A DNA stretch of 64,000 nt, taken from contig NC_052404.1 of NCBI RefSeq assembly GCF_009389715.1, positions 11,478,480 through 11,542,479 on the forward strand, in the 5' to 3' direction. A program made the position numbers and the translations under genes. The notes under the pieces are model-generated. The model saw only the letters and a program-made list of their open reading frames with translations, did no database searches and was not told the DNA's origin. This document shows positions 57,217 through 64,000 of this stretch, one piece after another. Each line of letters opens with the position of its first letter. Positions within the stretch are counted from its first letter, which is position 1. The DNA comes from Phoenix dactylifera (Eukaryota; Streptophyta; Magnoliopsida; Arecales; Arecaceae).

Positions 57217-58667
57217 GAGGAGAGATCGAGAGGAGATTTGTTTATGTAAAAGAGAGAGAGACAAAGAGGACTCGTTTGCAGAAAACGTGAGGCAGAACGG
57301 AGAGATGCCCTGAATAGTTTTCAAAAAATATTTTATTATTTTTTTAATAAAATAATTTTTCACTATTTAAATAGAATGGAATAAAATCTATTTTTTATTA
57401 AAGATATAATAAATATTTATACAATTTTTTTTCGATGATCAACCAAACATATAAAAAATATTTTTTAAAAATATTATATATTGTAGTTTGTTTCTTTAAA
57501 AAATAAATATTTTTATAAAACAAAAAATTAGGAACCAAAGGAATCTTAAGAGAGAGAGAAAAAAAGAGAGAAAAAGGATAAGGTTGATCCGAAATATTAT
57601 ATATTGTAGTTTGTTTTTTTAAAAAAAATAAATATTTTGATAAAACAAAAAATTCGGAACCAAAGGAATCATAAGAGAGAGAGAGAGAAAAAAGAAAAAG
57701 GATAAGGTTGGTCTGTCTCCGCTTGCTGGTCGTTTATATCCTTTTATATCATTGGGAGTTTTGGTTCACAAACCAGGGGTGAGGGGCCTCATGTCTCCTC
57801 TCTCTCTCGACAATTTCTATCTCTACCAGGCGTACACCTCTTTTGCTTTTCAGAACGAAAGACAGCGGAAAAAAAAAGAAGAAAAAAGAAAGGTAAACCG
57901 GACAAGATGGAGAGTCCTTCTGCAGATAACGGACATGATTACCACAATTCATGGATATTTCACAACACTTTATTTTCATAGCAGTATCAACTATTATTTA
58001 TGACATGTAGTAACATTAATTTTATAATAGTATAAGGTACATGAAAACAAGTGCCATCAATGTATAATTCTTAATTTACTTTTGGACTTTTTTTTTTTTT
58101 TTTGAATTGGGAAAATGAGATCAATGTAGGGGGTCTGGCAGGATGGATGCTGAAACAAATCAAATAAGTTGATATTTTTTTTCATCTTTCTTTTAGTAAA
58201 TTGGTTCCAGGGGTTGAAGTAGATCATATGGCAGCCACACAACCTACATGCATCATTATATTTTTTCTCCCCATTCAATTGTATATTGTTGTTAATGCCA
58301 AGTTCTTCAAAACAACTTCCATTTATCATCTTTTTATTACACAGCCATTCTTCAGCACTTCATTTGTTTTTCCTTTCCTCCTCCAATTCTTTGGAGCATG
58401 GAGATCTAGATTTTTACAAAACTAGCTTAATCTGGATACAAGGAGGTCCTCTTTTAAGTTTTTATTGTTGCGGTGACAAGCTTTCCACGAATATATCTTA
58501 GGAAAAAGATACGTGAAAGCACCTCTGCTTCGTCTTTCTTTGCCTTGTTAACAAGCGCAAATGGGTAGCTACTTGGGAATTACCCATGAGATCGCCTATG
58601 TACGACGAAAGATATAGATGAATGGTTAAAATCAAACAAACATTTTGCCCAAGCCTCTAGTACCGTT
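57217..58667. other. SMR promoter side and intergenic DNA
   Basis: Next to the gene are GA/CT-rich stretches. A duplicated block containing GGAACCAAAGGAATC and GAGAGAGAG occurs at about 57480-57580 and again at 57597-57705. This tandem duplication of about 120 bp lies roughly 0.3-0.5 kb upstream of the SMR start. No further gene was recognised up to the LINE fragment. Confidence 0.5.
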
Positions 58668-59175
58668 TTTTTATTTATTTCTTTTTAATATAAGATGGAT
58701 AGAACATACATCTCTAACATGACTACATCCACGAAAGTCAGAAAATAAGACATGACGAGAAGAAAATAGAGTAGCCACATATCTGTCCCACAAACATCAT
58801 CCCGAGTGTTGAGCCACATAAGAAGTGATCCAGTCAGCTATTCTTTTCGCTTTCGGTACACATGGTTGATACGAAAGACAACATAATCAATTGCCTGCCT
58901 ACGGATGTTCTGCAACAACAGATGCTCCCCACCTGCACCAGATGAATTCTAAATTCATTCAACCATCATCGCCGAATCACCTTCAAGGTGAATACAGTTT
59001 GCTCCTCGGATGCTTCTTGCATAAGTGATGCCCTTCCAAGCAGCCCTCAATTCCACTTCAGAAACCAAGACATCATAGATGCACGGGCACCTGCCACCAC
59101 CAGTCTAGAGCCAGGATCCCTGATCACGAACCCCACTCCAACCCTACACCCACCATCAGAATTAGAAATCATACT
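58668..59175 (-). mobile_element. 5'-truncated LINE 3' end (minus strand)
   Basis: Minus-strand reading shows SDGGCRVGVGFVIRDPGSRL, an ELRAAWKGITYAR-like stretch in a shifted frame, and FSDFRGCSHVRDV just before an A-rich tail at about 58668. These are the RNase H and C-terminal words seen in the LINEs at 2.0-5.9, 25.8 and 41.8 kb. It is dead, with several stops. Confidence 0.75.
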
Positions 59176-62100
59176 GGTTCTTTATTTGTCATGGTCTGTT
59201 GGTGAAATTGGTGAGGTTAAAAGAATTAGAAATCAAGCAAGATGTCCTATAATCCAGCTTGTAAGTTTCACAAGAGACTAATAATGTTGGAGAGGGAGAG
59301 GAAACATGGAAGGCCCCATAACGCGTCACCGATGAATTCATCTAATAATCATGAATGACTCCCTTGCTTGCCTTTTCTCCTCTCCCTTTCCGATCTATCC
59401 ATAGATCTCGATGCATGGATGCCCATGGTTTCCCTTACAAGGACCACATTCCCAGTCTTTTGCCCATCCAAGAACATGGAAGCTGCTGGGACTTTAGGTG
59501 GGAAGCTTTGGTGCCGATCGCAGGTCACAGGCAATTGGCAGAAGGGAGGGGAGTGACCACAAGCTGGCTTCATGCATGGGTCCTCATAAAGACACATGCA
59601 TGCCCAGGTGAGAACAGGCTTTCCACTTCTGCAAACTTCGGACCTCATCATTTTTGCGCTACGTAACTTGATGCGAGGTGGCATGACCCTGCCCCCTTCT
59701 TTTTGTTAAGGAAGCCAGTCAGTCAATGAAGCATGATTATAAAGTGGTCAGGAAGAATTCTTTGTTCATAAAAAAACATCATGATAGATTGAACATCTCT
59801 TTTGCTATTTAAAAACCATTCAGACTACAATGAGCTGGAAATCTCTCTGAAATAAATCAGTGCTCCAATGTGGAGCTTTCCTATTTCTCCGCTGCTTAAT
59901 TGGCATGCTGTAGAATGTCGGGTCGAAAGAGGAGTGATTGGAAGATTCCACATTGGTTGAGTGATTTCTTTTTCTTTTTCATAGAATTTTTAGTTATGCT
60001 ACGAGAACAACTCGACAATTTGATCAAAACAAAGGTTCTTCATGGTTATAACTTCGGCGCACACAACCTAGAGGCTTGTGCAGGTAGCACAGTCAGGTGT
60101 AAACATAACGTCCTGCGTTAACCCACAATACTTCCACATCTGCAGCACCCAAAATTCTAATGTTTTGTGTTGCAAGTTGCAAATGAAATTTGATAAGATA
60201 GCCATTCGATGCAAAGCTGTAGATCAATTAATTGCTGCTATCTATTGAAAAATAGGAAAGAAGCGAAATGCTCGGATATTTTTTAAAAAATCAAGTTCTA
60301 TCTATTGTATTTTGTAGAAAATCTTATCACCTTCTTCAGCTGAAAGCATCTGTGTTCAGAGAAGCTGCTTGATCCTCACCTCAAACTTTAGAATAACCTC
60401 GCAATATCGGCGCCGCATGTTGAGAGACATAGATCTATACTTTTAGAAAAAGCTTATCTCACATCATGATACAAAGCTTATATAGTCGAAGATACAGAAA
60501 TCCTTCAAATTACTTATGAGATTTTTTAACTTCTTGAATAGTTTTACCAGGTTTATTTATAGATCACTATCTTTTTACAAAAAAAATATTACTTTTTTGT
60601 GTTTTTCTTTCTTGCAAATTCTTTATAAATAGTTTCTATAAACTTTTTTTTTCTAATAAAGGCCAAGTGGCTTTGCTTCCCTCCTCCTCACAAAAAAAAA
60701 AAAAAAAGAGATTGCCATCCGATGGGAAAATACATTGCCCAAAATAATCAAAATAATTGTTGATAAATGGGAGGGGAATAGGGCATGGGGGAATGCATGA
60801 TTTCCATCAGTATAAAGATATATCCCACTTTAGAAGAAAAGCACACTTCAACCCCACTTAGGCCCTTTTTATATTTTACAGGGGGGAGCAATCCACTTCT
60901 CTCTTTGCTCTTCTCATCCTCCTGCATGCCTAATGATGCATCCAATTTTTTTGGGACAGACGTATCACAGAAAAAGGTCCATGGTGGGTCTCTCCTGAGG
61001 CTAATTATTAAAAAGGCAATAGAATAGTTCCAGTGCACCTGCTGACTTCAACCAAAGAGTCATCCTTTGTCGGGACCACGGGAAATAAAGAGTAATTTAT
61101 TGCCTTTGGCCACGGTTGCTTCTCCTACGTATCGTGTCAGACAGGTATTCTTATCAACATGGCCTCTGCTGTGAAAACAAGCCATTAATTTTAAGCTCCC
61201 AGAAAGATTGATTGCGTTTGGCCATTGTCAAATTTATTGCAAGGAGGAGGAAGAACAACTCGTCTGCAAGAATGACAAGTAGCAATTACCAATGTCAGTG
61301 AAAGAAAGAATGATACCAGAGACAGCAATAGCCAAAGAGAATGACAGTGATCTCGAGATTAATTGCAGCAATAAAAAGGGGGAAATGGAATAAAGCCAAT
61401 GGCAGCACCGATACAATAAATTCATGAGGCAATTCAATAAAGCAGAAATGATTCTTCAAACTAGCACTCGAGAGCCAATTAGTAAAACGATATTTTTCCC
61501 ACATTGATGATAATCCAACTTAAGGAGGCTAAACATTTGATAATTTTTCTTTCATATGGGTTCATATGCGAATAAACCTAGATTCAAGAAAAATATTCAG
61601 GGATGATTGCAGAATTATTTATTAAGAAGATACAGAGAGTTTAAGAATTTATGAGGCAGATGGTACATTTCCATATATTCATAGTGCATATCCATCGACA
61701 CGAGTTGCGAACATACTTCCAAGCAACCAAGTGGCTGTATATTGGAATTCAAGAGAGAGAGAGAGAGAGCCGACAACGTTTCAATCATATAATGATTAAG
61801 AATGATTTCTTCCTACTTTGCAAAGCATAGGAGAAACCAACACTTGGCACACGAATCATAATGGATTCGTCCTCCAACTAGTCTCTTTTCCCCAAACATC
61901 AGGCCACTCGATAGTGTTTTGCTGAAATTTTTTTTTTCCAGAAAGGTCACTGGTGATTGCAATTTCCTACAATGACAAATTTGATGTGCAAACAGGAATT
62001 GATCGATAACACCACACCGAGGAAGATGGTAGACGCGAAAATGTTTTAGCAAGATCATGAAAGTGCACTTAACAACTTAAATTCGGCAAACATTTATAGA

Positions 62101-64000
62101 GACCCCTCCCTAAGAAGGATCAGCAATTAATTGCTGGAATGACAATCCTAAAGAGACATACATGGTGTAAAGAATCATATTAACACAAGATATTTGCAGC
62201 TCTGCTACTTTCCAAAATTTAACTGGATTTATTAACTCCAGGTAACAACAAGCTAAGAATACCTGTCAAAAATCAAGCTCATGTTAGTAAAATAGCTGGC
62301 ACTGAGGAAGGGCCATTGATTAAAAAACCCATATTCTGGAATGGAGACGACCATATTTTCATATACTAGTATTCTAATGCTTCAAAAGCACTTATAATGA
62401 TGTCTTGAGATTTTTTTCCAAAGAAACAAAAAAACTAACAAAAACTATCTCTAAGCAGTCTCACAGTCGTGCCCGTCCGCCATTCTCGAATCACCATGAC
62501 AATAAGAAGAAACAGAATCTACTAGTATGTATCACACCATTTCTGATGGATGACAGTTTACACCGGGAAGGTGGGGTCAGGTTTTAGAAAGACTTCAAAG
62601 GCCAAATAAAGTTTCCCCTGCCGACTTGAGACAACGTAGTACAGTTGTAGATGATCCACTGCCCAAAAGCTCTCTAGTGGCACTTTTGAGTTACAAAGGC
62701 TTTCTGAGAATTCCAAAATGATGAGCAGAGTTTAGCATCCATCATATACACCAATTTCTCCTCAAGCACTCACCAAATGTCACTCCAGTAGACGCCAAGG
62801 CCCACACAATTTATTAAACAAGAAAGAACAATAACACATAGCCTTTATCAGTAGCATACATGGCATAACACAGCCTATCCATGAACTATGGGGGATGACT
62901 CCGAGCCCCATGAAATGCATAAGAAAAAAAGGTAATTTAATGGCACATCATGCCCTGCCATCCCTCGGCGAAATCAAACAACTAGATGGAGGAGCCAGTG
63001 GAAGACATTTTAGGAAAACATTATCCAGCTTGACCCCCAAACTTACATCTTGAAAGGATGCATAAGATTCAAATTGATACATGTGGGATTGCACGGATAT
63101 GCACAATCAATTTCCTTCACTTCCCTTCTATTAAAGTACCAGTCTCCCACTGCTTCTGCAATTGTCTGATCCTCGAAATAAATATACAATTAAAGTCAGA
63201 ATCCATGAATAGAAGTTACAATATACTCATGAAGAGTAAATTACATAAACATACAATTCAACAATGTTATAAGTTTCCCAACACGAAGAATCACATGACT
63301 TTCATGTCAAAAAGTTTTTGCGGTTTTTAATTCTTCCAAGTCTTTATAATAGTAAAAAGACTTCCACATCCGAAGGGCACCTGCTTAATTAGGAAGCCCT
63401 TAAAAAAGGTGACATATGAAATGCCTCATTTACCAAGACACAAATCCACACCCTTGCCTAAACACTGCCCAGTTAATAATGCTAGTACGTAAGTGCATGA
63501 AAACATATCAAAATGTTCCCGAGGTATGCAACACACTCCTCATCCAAGGAGCAGAATGTGGGAAGGTAATACAATTACATTAGATACAGGTTTGAATCCA
63601 ACAATAAATAATTAAAACATGTGAATCCATATATTTACTTGAATCATAGGACAATATAACACTCTAATACAATTTATCTTCCTTTTCATTTCCTTCTTAT
63701 TGCTTCAATGAAAAAATGGCAACGGTAGTTGGTAAGTTTCATTCAGTTGCACATCTTCTGCAAAACTGATTGCGATCAAATGTAAGAGGAACATAAGTTT
63801 TCTATGAATCATTGGACTTCATGCACAACCTATCTCGAAGCATGCAATCAATTATTATTTGAATCATTGGTCTTGAATCCAGTGCTACTCAAGTAGTTAG
63901 GAGAACCAGCACATACTAATACCATGATGATGAAGACCATTACCAGGGACCAAGAATTGATGCAAGAAACATCTATTATTTGCCGTTTTCTTTTCTTTTT
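59176..64000. other. Right-hand 4.8 kb, no gene supported
   Basis: AT-rich DNA with short frames on both strands (for example 59349-59684 minus, 60748-61038 minus, 61813-62058 minus), none recognisable. A LINE-tail-like signature (TAATAAAGGCCAAGTGG, CTTCCCTCC, A-run) lies at 60650-60708, and a (GA)n run near 61753-61769. It may be intergenic or a long intron of a gene continuing past the window. Confidence 0.45.

Overview
The window looks like nuclear DNA of a flowering plant, most likely a monocot. It has long AT-rich intergenic tracts, spliced genes with GT/AG introns, very GC-rich coding sequence in the Dof gene, many di-nucleotide microsatellites, and 5'-truncated plant LINEs, MITEs and LTR fossils. 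From memory, the XB3 and SPL11 homologues read closest to rice. A palm or other non-grass monocot is possible, but the species cannot be fixed from sequence alone.

Five host genes look intact. They are a Dof zinc-finger transcription factor (+, 7424-8675), an ANTH-domain clathrin-assembly protein (+, 30239-32131), ribosomal protein eL36 (-, 33753-36649, with a non-coding first exon and a telo-box/site II promoter up to about 37344), an ankyrin-RING E3 ligase of the XB3/XBAT32 group (+, eight exons, 43719-46413) and a SIAMESE-related CDK inhibitor (-, 56704-57216). Two more host loci are broken: an SPL11/PUB13-type U-box/ARM E3 ligase (-, 19080-22960) and a very-long-chain enoyl-CoA reductase copy (+, about 53690-54769). 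Both keep introns, so they are decayed DNA-level genes or duplicates, not processed retrocopies.

The space between genes is mostly repeat-derived. 2.0-5.9 kb is the 3' part of an RNase H-bearing LINE, split by two TG...CA insertions with 5-bp target duplications (a 488-bp solo-LTR-like piece and a 2.27-kb long-LTR-like piece). Three more 3' ends of the same kind of LINE lie at 25.8-26.5 kb, 41.8-42.4 kb and 58.7-59.2 kb (minus). Two related PIF/Harbinger-type MITEs lie at 38.0 and 50.1 kb, another MITE-like element at 28.3 kb, a probable hAT remnant at 15.1-16.7 kb, and a TRIM-type miniature LTR element at 55.0-55.4 kb with a partial relative at 40.1-40.4 kb. Microsatellites include (TA)n of more than 100 bp, a 36-G run, a 24-C run and a 76-A run.

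The genes are not an operon and have unrelated jobs: transcription, endocytosis, translation, ubiquitination and cell-cycle control. The one functional theme is that XB3 and SPL11 homologues, both known in rice immunity and cell death, lie about 21 kb apart, and the SPL11-like one is disrupted here. I found no new multi-gene system. The most useful points are the damaged SPL11-like locus, the nested insertions in the LINE, the MITE and TRIM pairs, and the tandem splice acceptor in the Dof gene.
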